Part shown: positions 41,268-50,280 of the stretch, piece by piece | How positions within the stretch are numbered: the first letter of the stretch is position 1 | Layout of the letters: every line of letters starts with the position of its first letter | Source: an uncultured Verrucomicrobiae bacterium | GTDB lineage: Bacteria; Verrucomicrobiota; Verrucomicrobiia; Limisphaerales; AAA164-E04 | Reading direction: 5' to 3' | DNA length: 64,000 nt | NCBI GenBank assembly: GCA_951813855.1 | Contig: OX638380.1 | Span: forward strand, 62,001-126,000 | Position numbers and translations under genes: made by a program | Notes under the pieces: generated by a model | The model's input: the letters and a program-made list of their open reading frames with translations, nothing else | Database searches by the model: none | Told to the model about the DNA's origin: nothing

Positions 41268-41854
41268 TAACTGGCGCCAAAAAGCTTTTGCCGTAATAAA
41301 ATAAAATCCCCGGATACAGTACCAGGAGCCGACATGCCATACCATGGTGCTTCACGGCCCGTGATTAACGAAGGGTGCCGCTTTCCCCTAGCGTTCAATC
41401 CGTAGCTGAAATTCCATCTCTGTCTGATAATATTCAATAACTGAGGAGGATATCTTTCCGCGTACAAATCGAGATAGCGGTGATGCGGCATCCTGTTTTG
41501 CGGACATTGCCATAGATTCGTATCTTGAGAAAGATAAAGAATCGACAAGGCATCGGCCCAAGCTACATTAAATATGGTTTGGTACACAATATCCGCCCAT
41601 TCGGGTCTCGAGTAATTCTGTTGCGCCAAAGGCGGGCAATAACCGTCGTAATCCACCGTATAAAGCTCCCAAGCGATTCCGATCTGCCGTTCGTTATTGA
41701 CGCAAGCAATCTTTCTTGAGATTTCCTTAGCCCGATTCAACGTCGGTAATAACAGACTCGAGAGAATGGCGATAATGGCAATTACCACCAGCAATTCCAC
41801 TAGGGAAAATGCCGAAACCCGTCGGGAATCTTCCTTTAGATTCATTTAATCAGA

Positions 41855-42460
41855 CTACCATAGCTCGCCGTTAATGTATAAATCAACATAATAATGATTG
41901 CCGTCGCTATCTTCCACCCAGACACTAGGAGGGTAAAACGTTCCGTCCCATCCCCAACCGCCAATCCAAAACCATATTTCTGTCCATGCTTCATTTTCCT
42001 GCTGATCCGATTTAATTATCCCGTCACCTATATTCAGTATTTTAATCACATAATAATCCGGATCTCCATGATAATAATATTTATGTCACCAATTATTAAA
42101 ATCAACAAATTGGGTTTCATCATACCATACCCACTCCCCATCAGTTCCTGTAAGTTCGTACACTCCGCCCCAGCAATACTTCGAAGTCGTATATTCCGGC
42201 TGATTGTGTTCTACCGATACCGAAATTTTTCCTGGCATTCCCCAATAGCTAAATCCGTCCAGGTGCAAAGCGCGTGCCTCTACCGGCTCCGGTAAAGCTA
42301 GTTCATCGGCTTGCGCCGAGTTAGTATTCCAAGAATCTGATGCCAAGAAAACGATAGCCGAAAAGGCGATGATTTGCCTGGCAGCGAGCATCGCCGCGAT
42401 TTTTCCGTAAAGTTGCGTCATCATGATTAATTGATTGAGTCCCAAGTAGTGGTGTAACAA
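41855..42460 (-). pseudogene. Putative secreted protein with in-frame TGA
   Basis: The frame from 42460 has a signal-like stretch (ARQIIAFSAIVFLASDSW) and then beta-rich, aromatic sequence (GFSYWGMPGKISVSV, YCWGGVYELTGTDGEW). It hits TGA at 42086-42088. The same frame then continues with HKYYYHGDPDYYVIKILN and on to WFWIGGWGWDGTFYPPSVW, ending at 41855, 9 bp before the prepilin gene. The two parts have the same composition, so the TGA seems to interrupt one gene. A TGG-to-TGA change is the simplest explanation. Sec insertion is possible in principle, but no clear SECIS hairpin was seen. I do not recognise the family. ATG 42424 is an alternative start. Confidence 0.5.
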
Positions 42461-42596
42461 ACTCTTCGTCGGAGCAGCTCAGTTCGGGCTCCTCGGGAGA
42501 GTCTGGATCACCATGATTGCCATCTCCATCCTCTTCGAGCTCTCGAGAGAGCATACCGAAATTCAGGTCAAGAACTTTTGATGCTGACAGTTTTCA

Positions 42597-42948
42597 TTCC
42601 TGAATTTTCCGTTGCCCGCCCCATCGCTCCGGCCGCCGCGCCATCCGGTGACGGTTCCAGTTCCGACGCCGGCAAACCTGCAGGATCGTCCGCCGCACGG
42701 TTAATGCCTCTCGTTCCTGAACTTCCCGTTGCCCGCCCTTCGCTCCTGCCGCCGCGCCATATCCGGCGACGGTTCCAATTCCGACGCCGGCAAGCCTGCG
42801 GGATCGTCTGCCGCACGGTCAAGGCCTTTCGTTCCTGAATTTTCCGTTGCCTGCCTCATCGCTCCTGCCGTCGCGCCATTCGGCGACGGTTCCAGTTCCG
42901 ACGCCGGCAAGCCTGCGGGATCGTCTGCCGCAAGGTCAAGGCCTTTCG
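42597..42948. repeat. Three-copy tandem repeat of 117-118 bp
   Basis: Units begin at TTCCTGAA near 42597, 42714 and 42832, with a truncated fourth at 42949. Each contains GACGGTTCCAGTTCCGACGC-like and CTGCGGGATCGTC-like blocks. The plus strand would encode an Ala/Ser/Pro-rich 39-residue repeat (GDGSSSDAGKPAGSSAARSR), but the 118-bp step shifts the frame, so a protein repeat is not supported. It is much more GC-rich than the flanks. The array ends about 10 bp before the terminus of the IS66 copy. Confidence 0.8.
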
Positions 42949-42958
42949 TTCCTTAATT

Positions 42959-44871
42959 GTAAATTCCTAGGTGCCCAAATCCCCTTTCTTGAATTCGAAA
43001 TATCATTGTGCTACAGTTCGTCTAGGCGGGGAGTTCTGCAAGTCGTATTGAATCGACTTCCTGAAATTTCGAGGCGTGCCAGACTTCGGGAGACCGCAAC
43101 GGTTTCGTTGCCCCAGGGCTGTGTTCTCAGTTTCAGTTTCGGTTGGAAGTGTCTCATGAGCAGTTGAAATCCACCCGAGCTCAGCTAAAGCTCTGCCAAT
43201 CCAAGGATCAGACGTCTCAATCTCGGTTGGCGGAAACTCGAGCACAAATTGCCGAATTACAGGTCCAACGTCAAACCGATCAGCGACAGATCCGGCAATT
43301 GAAGGAGCAGCTCCAGCAACGGAACCAATGGCTCGCCGAATTCGAGAGGCCGGACTCTCACGCTGTAGACGAACGCTCCCTAAGAAGCGGTCACGGAAGG
43401 ACCAATACCTCGCTGTCTCAGGCCCCAAAATACGTCGGCATCCGCATCGGATACGGGACGAACTCCACCGGACGGAGCGATCTCGAATCGACTGACGAGG
43501 GCGAGCTTGTGGAGAACCTAAAGCGTCGCATCGCCGAGTTGGAAGAACTGGTCAAGGAATCTCAGCGACAGTTGGCTCAGCCTAGTCGCAACAGCAGCAA
43601 GCCGCCTTCCAGCGACGGATTAAAGAACGACCGCCGACGGTCGTCCTCGGCGGAACTGTGAGAAAAAGCCCTTGCGAGGTCAACCCGGTCACCAAGAACG
43701 AACGATGAGGCAGACTTCTCGACCGGACCACGTCGAGGAATGGTATCCCACGGCCTGTCCCGATTGCGGAGCCTGCTCCCGATGCGGTCGGCTGGTCCGG
43801 GCCACGTTTCCTCCCGGAGTCGTGGGCCCGGTTCAATTCGGACCGAACCTCTCGGCGATCGTCGTTGATCTTCGAGTCAAGCAGTTGATTCCGGAGCGGC
43901 GGGTTACTGAGATTTTGGAAAAGTTCTTAGGCATCGAGATGTCCCCGGCCACGGTAGCGACCATCTGTCGCCGTAAAGCCCAAGAACATCGCCAGATTGA
44001 GGACGCGTGGGAACGTCAGGTGGTTCAAGGGGAGGCCACCAAGTCTTGGGACGAAACAGGGTTTCGAGTCGAGGTTTAAACTCAGTGGCTGCATGTCATG
44101 AGCACCGAAAAATCGCCTAACCTGCGTATCGCCAAGAGTCGCAGTAACATGTTCGACGGTCTGGCAGGGCGAGTCAGGCACGATCATGTTGCGTCTTATT
44201 TCCAAGGAAGATTTGCCCCACGGATACTGTCAGATTCATCAGCTTCGGGAGTCGCGGGCCGTCCAGGAACAACAGGGGGAGTGGGCGGAAAAGATGCCGT
44301 GGTATCTACTGGTACTGGAACGATTCGTCCGTCGCTCGAAACGTCGTGATTTGATGCTTCAAAATCGAGGATCGCCTGAGATAACGGAGGACTTGAAGGC
44401 CAAGATCTACCGGCGTTATGACAACATCCTGGGTGCGGCGTATCAGGACTACGAAGGGCTGCCACTAGGGCAGTCCGGCAAGCGGGGCCGCCGAAAAAAA
44501 CGCCCCGGCCATAATCTGGCGGAACGGTTGCGAAAGAAAAGGGAGGACCTTCTCAGGTTCGTCTTACACTGGGCGATTCCCTTTACGGATAATCTGGTGG
44601 AGCGCGATTTGAGGATGATGAAGCGGTGCCTGAAGATCTCCGGTGGCTTTCGCTCCCAACGAGACGCCGACGATTTCGCAGTGCTCCGCAGGTTGGGCAG
44701 CACTGCCGAAAAACAAAGATGGGATGTCTTATCGACCTTGCGACTTTCCACGGGAGAGTTGGCCGACAAATTAATGGCTGAATGATTTCGAGGCCTTCGC
44801 CTCGGCATCCCGAGACGAACTTCACCGTTTTTACTGGGAAAATGGGAGTCTTGGGATTCGTTGGCAGTTAC
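42959..44871 (+). mobile_element. IS66-like insertion sequence, degenerate
   Basis: The left end GTAAATTCCTAGGTGCCC (42959-42976) resembles the GTAACTGTTCAGGTGCC terminus seen elsewhere in the window. The right end, read inward, is GTAACTGCCAACG (44859-44871). Length is about 1.9 kb. It holds only a transposase pseudogene. The flanking 8-mers CCTTAATT and AATTAATA are not identical, so no target duplication is claimed. It is diverged from the element at 90-2171. Confidence 0.65.
43143..44785 (+). pseudogene. IS66-family transposase with two frameshifts and one stop
   Basis: Three plus-strand frames make up one IS66 transposase. The first (from TTG 43143) has a coiled coil and SRNSSKPPSSDGLK and runs out at 43661. 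The second has GQPGHQERT, the zinc-binding CPDCG...CSRCG, and LDL/RVTEILEKFLGIEMSPATV with DETGFRVEV, then a TAA at 44077-44079 inside the domain. Reading past the stop gives QWLHVMSTEKS, the expected continuation, to about 44205. The third frame supplies HGYCQIHQLRESRAV and PFTDNLVERDLRMMKRCLK to the end. Frameshifts lie near 43660 and 44205. The enzyme cannot be made. Confidence 0.85.
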
Positions 44872-45004
44872 AATTAATATACGGATCAATACGACATGGA
44901 TTTCCGAAATAGTGTGACAAATAACAACCGCTCACGATTAGCGACAAACCTTTATCGTCGACCGGGTGACTTGCGAGATTTTAGCCTAAGCCGTTATTCC
45001 ACGG

Positions 45005-45670
45005 CTAACTTTGATGCCGCCGAAGAACCAACGGTTCATCGGCTCCAGTCTCCGAGATAGCCTGCATGATCTGATCCGCAGCTTCGGTATACCGAACGTT
45101 TCGGGAGTCGGCCCGGCCCCCTGCTTTTGTTTTTTCAGCGGCAATCTCGAATTCCAGCGGTGGACCGAAGACTACCGTGATCCGGCGAGGCCAGGGAAAC
45201 CGCATCCGTCGATTCCAGGCTTCGTGAGAACCGTAGAGTCTCGTCGGTATGACTTTAGCTCCTGATTTGACGGCCAACAACCCTACTCCAGCGTGAGCCC
45301 GTTGCAACGAACCATCGCGAGTCCGCGTTCCCTCCGGAAAAACCAACACGGCATTCCCCCGGGTCAAGCGACCTAACAATGCCTTCAACCCTCCGAAACT
45401 TTTCCCGGCCCGGTCCACCGGCAAAGCGTTAACCGAACGAAGAAACGGCCCAGCGGCCCAGTGGCGGAAGAGCGACTTTCGAGCCAAATAAAAGATCGGC
45501 CTATCGACCGCCGAACCGATCAACATGGGATCCAGATAGGAAGCGTGATTGGACGCCAAAATCACCGGGCCGTTCTGGGAAACATGCTGGGCGCCGACGA
45601 TCCGCCAGCGAAAATATACCCGGAACAACAGGCGCAACACGAACCAAAAACAATAGTAGTGAAACCTCAC
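45005..45670 (-). CDS. plsC: 1-acyl-sn-glycerol-3-phosphate acyltransferase
   Basis: The 221-aa membrane-associated acyltransferase converts lysophosphatidic acid to phosphatidic acid. The catalytic HX4D motif is NHASYLD (about residues 41-47), LARKSLFRHW follows and the substrate-binding FPEGTRTRDG motif is at about 112-121. It has an N-terminal hydrophobic segment. It begins 1 bp after the cmk stop codon, so plsC, cmk and aroA are one transcription unit on the minus strand, with tyrA at the head. Confidence 0.9.
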   Translation of the reverse strand: MRFHYYCFWFVLRLLFRVYFRWRIVGAQHVSQNGPVILASNHASYLDPMLIGSAVDRPIFYLARKSLFRHWAAGPFLRSVNALPVDRAGKSFGGLKALLGRLTRGNAVLVFPEGTRTRDGSLQRAHAGVGLLAVKSGAKVIPTRLYGSHEAWNRRMRFPWPRRITVVFGPPLEFEIAAEKTKAGGRADSRNVRYTEAADQIMQAISETGADEPLVLRRHQS

Positions 45671-45671
45671 C

Positions 45672-46328
45672 TTAATCCTCCGAACGTCTTCTCCGTCCGA
45701 ATTCTTGGACGATCAGACGACTCACGGTTTCCGGGGACAAGGCCGAGGTATCGATGCGCATGGCGCCCATCGCAATTCTTAACGGAGCGACGGACCGTCG
45801 AGTGTCCCTATGGTCGCGAGCTTTCAAATTGTCCCGGATTCCTTCCGCTTTCCGGCGGCGGGACCGCTCCGTCAAATTCGCTTCGAGATAGAACTTGAAG
45901 TTCGTATCCGGAAAGACGTAACTGCCGATGTCTCTTCCTTCAACCACCAGAGAACCGAATTTCACGCATTCTCGTTGCTTTTGCAGCATCCATTCTCGGA
46001 CCGGGGCCACCATGGCCACCTGCGAAACTAGGTGGGAGATTTCCGGAGTGCGTATTTCCTTTTCCGGATAGTAGTTATTAACCAATAACCGCACCGCTCC
46101 GTCGATGCAGATCAGCTTGGTTTTCCATTTGCGGCAGGCGAGGCCCAAGCCCGGTTCGTCGGAGGCGTCCAAGCCGCTTTTGTCGCAAAACCAAGCTAGG
46201 GTCCGATACATGGCGCCGGTATCCACGTATACATAACCCAAAGCCTTCGCCACCATTCTGGCGCTGGTGCTCTTTCCGCTGGCGCTCGTTCCGTCGATCG
46301 CGACGATAATAAGCTCAGAATCTTTCAA
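45672..46328 (-). CDS. cmk: Cytidylate kinase
   Basis: The 218-aa nucleoside monophosphate kinase phosphorylates CMP and dCMP. Its P-loop is GTSASGKST (13-21); YVDTGAMYRTLAW, VVEGRDIGSYVFP and FYLEANLTERSRRRKAE are the family-specific NMP and LID segments. Its position after aroA is common in bacteria, where the two genes are often adjacent. The gap to aroA is 16 bp. Confidence 0.95.
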   Translation of the reverse strand: MKDSELIIVAIDGTSASGKSTSARMVAKALGYVYVDTGAMYRTLAWFCDKSGLDASDEPGLGLACRKWKTKLICIDGAVRLLVNNYYPEKEIRTPEISHLVSQVAMVAPVREWMLQKQRECVKFGSLVVEGRDIGSYVFPDTNFKFYLEANLTERSRRRKAEGIRDNLKARDHRDTRRSVAPLRIAMGAMRIDTSALSPETVSRLIVQEFGRRRRSED

Positions 46329-46344
46329 ACTTCGGTTGCCGATT

Positions 46345-47646
46345 TCATTCGGCGATCAAGGCTTCGCCTTCCAGCTTGCGACCGGTTTGGGCGTCGACCA
46401 CGTCCACCCCCGGTCCCTGAGGAGGCGCCGCGGATAATTTGCGGAAAAAATCGGGAAAAGTCTTCCGAACGCAAGCCGGGTTACGTAACCGGATCCCGGG
46501 AAATCGCATCCCCAATAGCGCGAAGCACATGGCGATGCGATGGTCGTTCCAAGTATCCAAGTCAGCGGATCGAGGATTTCGTTCGGGATAAACCGTCAAG
46601 TTATTTCCCTCTTCAACCGTTTCGACGCCGCATTGTCCCAAACCGGCTCGCAAAGCGTGGACCCGCTCGCACTCCTGAACCCGGAGCCGAGCCAGATCCT
46701 CGAATCGCCGCGGTCCCTTGCCGGTAACGGCTAATACGATGGCCGTCATAATACTGTCGCCTAAATCCCGTTCTCGTGAAATCGGATCCAAAGTATGGAG
46801 ATAATCGGGAAAAACGGCGTCGATCTGCCATTGGCTCCGGGGCCAGTGTTTCACGACGACTCCGTTACGCCCAGAACCGCCGGACGCCGAATCGTCGGAC
46901 AATCCCAAGGCGTTGACGCCCCAGAAATAACTGCCGCTGGACGCATCCGGTTCGATTTGAAATTCCTGCTCCTGCCGACTCATGGCCGTGACCAGCTCGC
47001 GAGTCATTTTGATATAAGGAGAACGCTCCAGTTCCCCTCCCCGCAACTGAACGTTCCAACCGGCCTCCTCGCCTACCATAAGCAAGGCCGACGCGAACTG
47101 CGAACTTTCCGAGATGTCTACGGTGCAAGTTCCCGGTCTACTCCCCGCTCCGACTACCGTGAGCGGAAGGCGATCGTTCTCCGTCAAGATCCGATAGCCC
47201 AGCTGCCGCAAGGCATCGATCAAACCACCCTGGGGTCGTTCATGCATCCGCTCGGTTCCCGACAGACGGTAATAACCCTGTCCCATTGCGGTCAAAGCCA
47301 GTAGAAAACGAGCCGCCGTTCCGGCGTTGCCGACATACAATTCCAAGGGATCGGTTGCCGTGCCTCCCGAAGGCACTCGTCCCGATCGGCCCTGTATTAT
47401 CAGGGTTCGGTTACTCGCCTCGCTCGGATCGTTTTCGACCGTGACGTCGAATCCCAACTTCCGCAATCCGGCGACCATCAATCGGGTGTCTTCGCTCCAC
47501 AAGGCTCCTTGGAGCACGGTTTTTCCCGGACGCAAAACCGCGACGATCAAAGCTCGATTTGTAATGCTCTTGGAACCTGGCACCGTGACCTGCGCTTGCG
47601 GCAATCGGGTAAGGGGGCGAAAACCAATGAGCTCCGGCAATCCCAT
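46345..47646 (-). CDS. aroA: 3-phosphoshikimate 1-carboxyvinyltransferase (EPSP synthase)
   Basis: The 433-aa enzyme makes EPSP from shikimate-3-phosphate and PEP. The N-terminal VPGSKSITNRAL motif, the PEP-site loop VGNAGTAARF, SSQFASALLM and the C-terminal DTWNDHRIAMCFALLG are visible. In the GNAGTA loop the residue after Arg is Phe where class I enzymes such as E. coli's have Pro101, a position that affects glyphosate sensitivity. The C-terminus is about 20 residues longer than the catalytic fold. It lies 6 bp after tyrA, so aromatic amino-acid genes are grouped. Confidence 0.94.
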   Translation of the reverse strand: MGLPELIGFRPLTRLPQAQVTVPGSKSITNRALIVAVLRPGKTVLQGALWSEDTRLMVAGLRKLGFDVTVENDPSEASNRTLIIQGRSGRVPSGGTATDPLELYVGNAGTAARFLLALTAMGQGYYRLSGTERMHERPQGGLIDALRQLGYRILTENDRLPLTVVGAGSRPGTCTVDISESSQFASALLMVGEEAGWNVQLRGGELERSPYIKMTRELVTAMSRQEQEFQIEPDASSGSYFWGVNALGLSDDSASGGSGRNGVVVKHWPRSQWQIDAVFPDYLHTLDPISRERDLGDSIMTAIVLAVTGKGPRRFEDLARLRVQECERVHALRAGLGQCGVETVEEGNNLTVYPERNPRSADLDTWNDHRIAMCFALLGMRFPGIRLRNPACVRKTFPDFFRKLSAAPPQGPGVDVVDAQTGRKLEGEALIAE

Positions 47647-47652
47647 GTCTCT

Positions 47653-48552
47653 TTAATCCCGAGCGGTCCCGGCGTCACGGATCGATTCGAAGGTTTCGGC
47701 CCATCGTTTTCTCCGATTCCGGGCTTCGCGCAACAATCGTCCCATGCCCTCGGCGTCTCGTTGCGCCAGCCGGCGGCGGAATTCCGCAAGGTTCTCCAGA
47801 TAACCGTCCAGCGCCTCGCCGACGTTATCGGCGTTAGCCAGGAGAATATCCTGCCAGATTTCGGGGTGGCCTTCGGCGATACGCGTGACGTCGGCGAATC
47901 CCGAAGCGGTCATAGCCGTCAGCAACTCGTCGCGATCGGGTTCCAGCGTTTCGTAGGCCAATACGGAGGCGACGATATGGGGTAAATGACTGGATCGTCC
48001 GACCAACCGGTCGTGCCGAGCCGGATCCACTTCGATCGGTTTGCCGCCGATTGCGGCCCAAAATTCGCATATTCTTTCCACCTGTGCTCTCGGAGTCGTT
48101 TGCTGAGGAGTCACCGCGCAAATCGCACCTTCGAACAATTCGGCGCTGGCATGGGCGACTCCCGATTTTTCGCCGCCCGCCATCGGATGACTTCCGACGA
48201 ATCCCACCGCAGTATGCCGGACCCGTGCGGCGAGTTCTTCGACTACGCTGCGTTTGACGCTGCCGATATCGGTCACGAGCGCTCCCTTTCGGCAGCAGGG
48301 AACGAACCGTTCGGCCAAGGCTCCCATTCGTCCCGGCGGCACGCAAAGAACGATCAAATCGGCTTCCTCGACCGCCGCCGATAAATCCGTCGTCCCTTGG
48401 TCGACGGCCCCTGCGGCCAACGCTTCTTCGACGGTGGCGGAACGGCGGGCAAAACCGACGACTTTCTCGGCTGCCTTTCGTCGCCGCAGCGCCAAGCCGA
48501 TGGATCCTCCCATCAAGCCGACTCCGACCAAGGTCACCGTTTTCCCTCGCAT
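47653..48552 (-). CDS. tyrA: Prephenate dehydrogenase (TyrA type)
   Basis: The 299-aa NAD-dependent dehydrogenase acts in tyrosine synthesis. The start is placed at ATG 48552, so that the Rossmann motif VTLVGVGLMGGSIG lies at residues about 5-18; a frame from 48612 adds 20 residues of no homology. DIGSVK, VGSHPMAGGEKSG and SHLPHIVASVLA are the catalytic-domain motifs with the conserved His. There is no ACT or chorismate mutase domain. It is the first gene of the tyrA-aroA-cmk-plsC unit. Confidence 0.92.
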   Translation of the reverse strand: MRGKTVTLVGVGLMGGSIGLALRRRKAAEKVVGFARRSATVEEALAAGAVDQGTTDLSAAVEEADLIVLCVPPGRMGALAERFVPCCRKGALVTDIGSVKRSVVEELAARVRHTAVGFVGSHPMAGGEKSGVAHASAELFEGAICAVTPQQTTPRAQVERICEFWAAIGGKPIEVDPARHDRLVGRSSHLPHIVASVLAYETLEPDRDELLTAMTASGFADVTRIAEGHPEIWQDILLANADNVGEALDGYLENLAEFRRRLAQRDAEGMGRLLREARNRRKRWAETFESIRDAGTARD

Positions 48553-48648
48553 GCGGGCCGAATTAAACACGGAAGCGAAAGAGAGAAAAAAGCAAAATTC
48601 TCCGGCAGCCACATTAAGACCGCGATCGACTCGCTCCGGCGACCGAGA

Positions 48649-49542
48649 TCAACGACGATTCTGACGGCCGACTGCGGATCGTTCCTCTTCGTTCCAGACG
48701 GCGCTTTCTCTCACCCGCTCCATAATGACTTGCTGCATTCCGGGATCCCAGCCGACGCTCTTCGTGTACCAAAGCAACTTGCCGTGCCGTTCGGTCGGAT
48801 TGCGCCACGTACTCTTGCCTTCGGCCAACCGCCGCGCCACTTTCGCCTGAGGTTCTCCAAGCATGACGGGAATATCTTCGAAGGAATGCAACCCGTCGCT
48901 GATGAAAAAGGGCACGACCACCACGTGCCGAGACGGCGCCAAACGATAGCACTCCGGGATCCGAGGCTCTTCTTCCATAAAAACGGCCTGCACGTCGCAA
49001 TATCTTCCGGACGCTCGGAGCAGTTCGGCCTGCCGCTCGATATTGGTTCGAGAATTATCGTTCGTCGCCGTGCCGTGCCCGGCGACGAACAGCGAGATTT
49101 CGGCGTCGGGAGGCCGGCTGGGAAAAGGAAATCCGTCGAGAACATCGGTCACGAGATTGGCGAGAGCAGTCTTCATGCTCGGATGCGTTCCTACCGGATT
49201 GCCGTAGTACAGCCGCTGATCGCCCGAGTGGTAGACGCGAAGAAAATGCCGTCCGTTCGGCGCCAACAAACCCAGTTCTCGCGGAATGACTTGTTGCGTA
49301 AAATAGCCTTCGCTAATAAACAGGGGGACGAGGAAAATCCGAGGGGAAAAGACCTGACGCCATATGCCGGAAATCGCGGGTTCGTTTTTCCAGAACAATT
49401 CCTGAACTTCCGCAAACAGGTTTTGACGCCGGAAGGCGTCGGCATGCCGATGCACCGGTTCGCAGGAATCGGCGTTCAGCATGGAGCCGTGACCCAACAA
49501 GACCAAAGCCGCGTCATCGAAATTATCCCTTATCATAATCAA
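48649..49542 (-). CDS. Double-domain CbiX/SirB-like chelatase family protein
   Basis: This 297-aa protein has two CbiX/CbiK-like halves, each starting with a metal-site motif: LVLLGHGS (about residues 13-20) and SLFVAGHGT (about 148-156). FLVPLFISEGYFT and VVVVPFFISDGLHSFEDIP are matching second motifs. The family inserts cobalt or ferrous iron into sirohydrochlorin. No other tetrapyrrole gene is nearby, so the metal and pathway (siroheme or cobalamin) stay open. It ends about 100 bp upstream of the tyrA start, on the same strand. Confidence 0.82.
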   Translation of the reverse strand: MIMIRDNFDDAALVLLGHGSMLNADSCEPVHRHADAFRRQNLFAEVQELFWKNEPAISGIWRQVFSPRIFLVPLFISEGYFTQQVIPRELGLLAPNGRHFLRVYHSGDQRLYYGNPVGTHPSMKTALANLVTDVLDGFPFPSRPPDAEISLFVAGHGTATNDNSRTNIERQAELLRASGRYCDVQAVFMEEEPRIPECYRLAPSRHVVVVPFFISDGLHSFEDIPVMLGEPQAKVARRLAEGKSTWRNPTERHGKLLWYTKSVGWDPGMQQVIMERVRESAVWNEEERSAVGRQNRR

Positions 49543-49710
49543 GCGACGCGATCGACCGACCGCTCCATCGCCTCCGGAAGGAGCAGGCCATCCTTGGCTC
49601 GCGACCGACCTCCGGTACCGACCCTATCCCGAAGAAAGCCGACGCGCCGAATCGCACCGCACCCCGGCAATGATTGACGACATCGTATCCGGAATCGAAC
49701 ATATTCGCCA

Positions 49711-50280
49711 GTGACGTTACCGAACTACATTTCACTTCTTCGCATCGTATTGGTTCCGATTTTTATCGCATCGATCGTCTACTACGTAGAGCGTGAAGAC
49801 GAAACCTATCGTTATTTGGCGATCGCCGTGTTCGGTATCGCTTCGCTTTCCGATGCGCTTGACGGCTACTTGGCGCGACATTTCGCCCAAGAAAGCCGGC
49901 TAGGCTCGGTGCTCGATCCCTTGGCCGACAAGTTGTTGCTCGTTTCCGGCATCGTGATTCTCAGCCTCAACCAGAGCTCGCATTTGCCTAACGTCCCTAT
50001 CTGGTTGACTACCTTGATCATCAGCCGGGACGCGTTTCTTTCCATCGGCACTTTCCTGATCACCTACACCGGCAACACGCTCAGAGTCAAACCGCGGCTG
50101 ACCGGCAAGGCGGCGACGGTATCTCAAATGGCGCTCATCCTCTGGGCCTTATGCAAATTGCCCCTGAGCGGTTTCGAATTCTGCGTCTGGATGGCCGGAA
50201 TCTTGACTCTGGTCTCCGGCATCCAGTACCTCCATGATGGGATCAGGCAACTGGGTTCGACCGAAACAGAAAGGCCGTAA
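49711..50280 (+). CDS. CDP-alcohol phosphatidyltransferase (PgsA-like)
   Basis: This 189-aa membrane enzyme has the complete CDP-alcohol signature SDALDGYLAR...RLGSVLDPLADK (D-x2-DG-x2-AR-x8-G-x3-D-x3-D) at residues about 47-74. Four to five hydrophobic helices are visible. It starts at GTG 49711 with LPNYISLLRIVLVPIF, the usual PgsA N-terminus, so phosphatidylglycerophosphate synthase is the most likely activity. Cardiolipin-synthase-type members look similar. With psd and plsC elsewhere in the window it belongs to phospholipid synthesis. Confidence 0.85.
   Translation: MTLPNYISLLRIVLVPIFIASIVYYVEREDETYRYLAIAVFGIASLSDALDGYLARHFAQESRLGSVLDPLADKLLLVSGIVILSLNQSSHLPNVPIWLTTLIISRDAFLSIGTFLITYTGNTLRVKPRLTGKAATVSQMALILWALCKLPLSGFEFCVWMAGILTLVSGIQYLHDGIRQLGSTETERP

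Larger units (their letters stand above)
39345..41845 (-). pseudogene. Prepilin-like gene with H-X9-DG motif, split by ISAzo13 copy 2
   Basis: The N-terminal half (41845 down to 41268) has a type IV prepilin signal: short basic leader, then [24 protein letters not shown] with Glu at +5 of the mature protein. The C-terminal half (39723 down to 39345) has RHRGVANVLFADGHV, a His-X9-Asp-Gly motif, as in DUF1559-like prepilins of Planctomycetes and Verrucomicrobia. Removing the element (39727-41267) and one TAA copy joins the halves in frame as KLFGASYDSIRMSRFA, giving 957 bp and 318 residues with no other lesion. The gene was therefore intact until a recent insertion. The truncated N-terminal product would end 3 residues after KLFG. 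Confidence 0.9.

Noticed and set aside
42597..42948. CRISPR array
   Set aside because: The units are contiguous 117-118 bp repeats without unique spacers and no cas gene is present.
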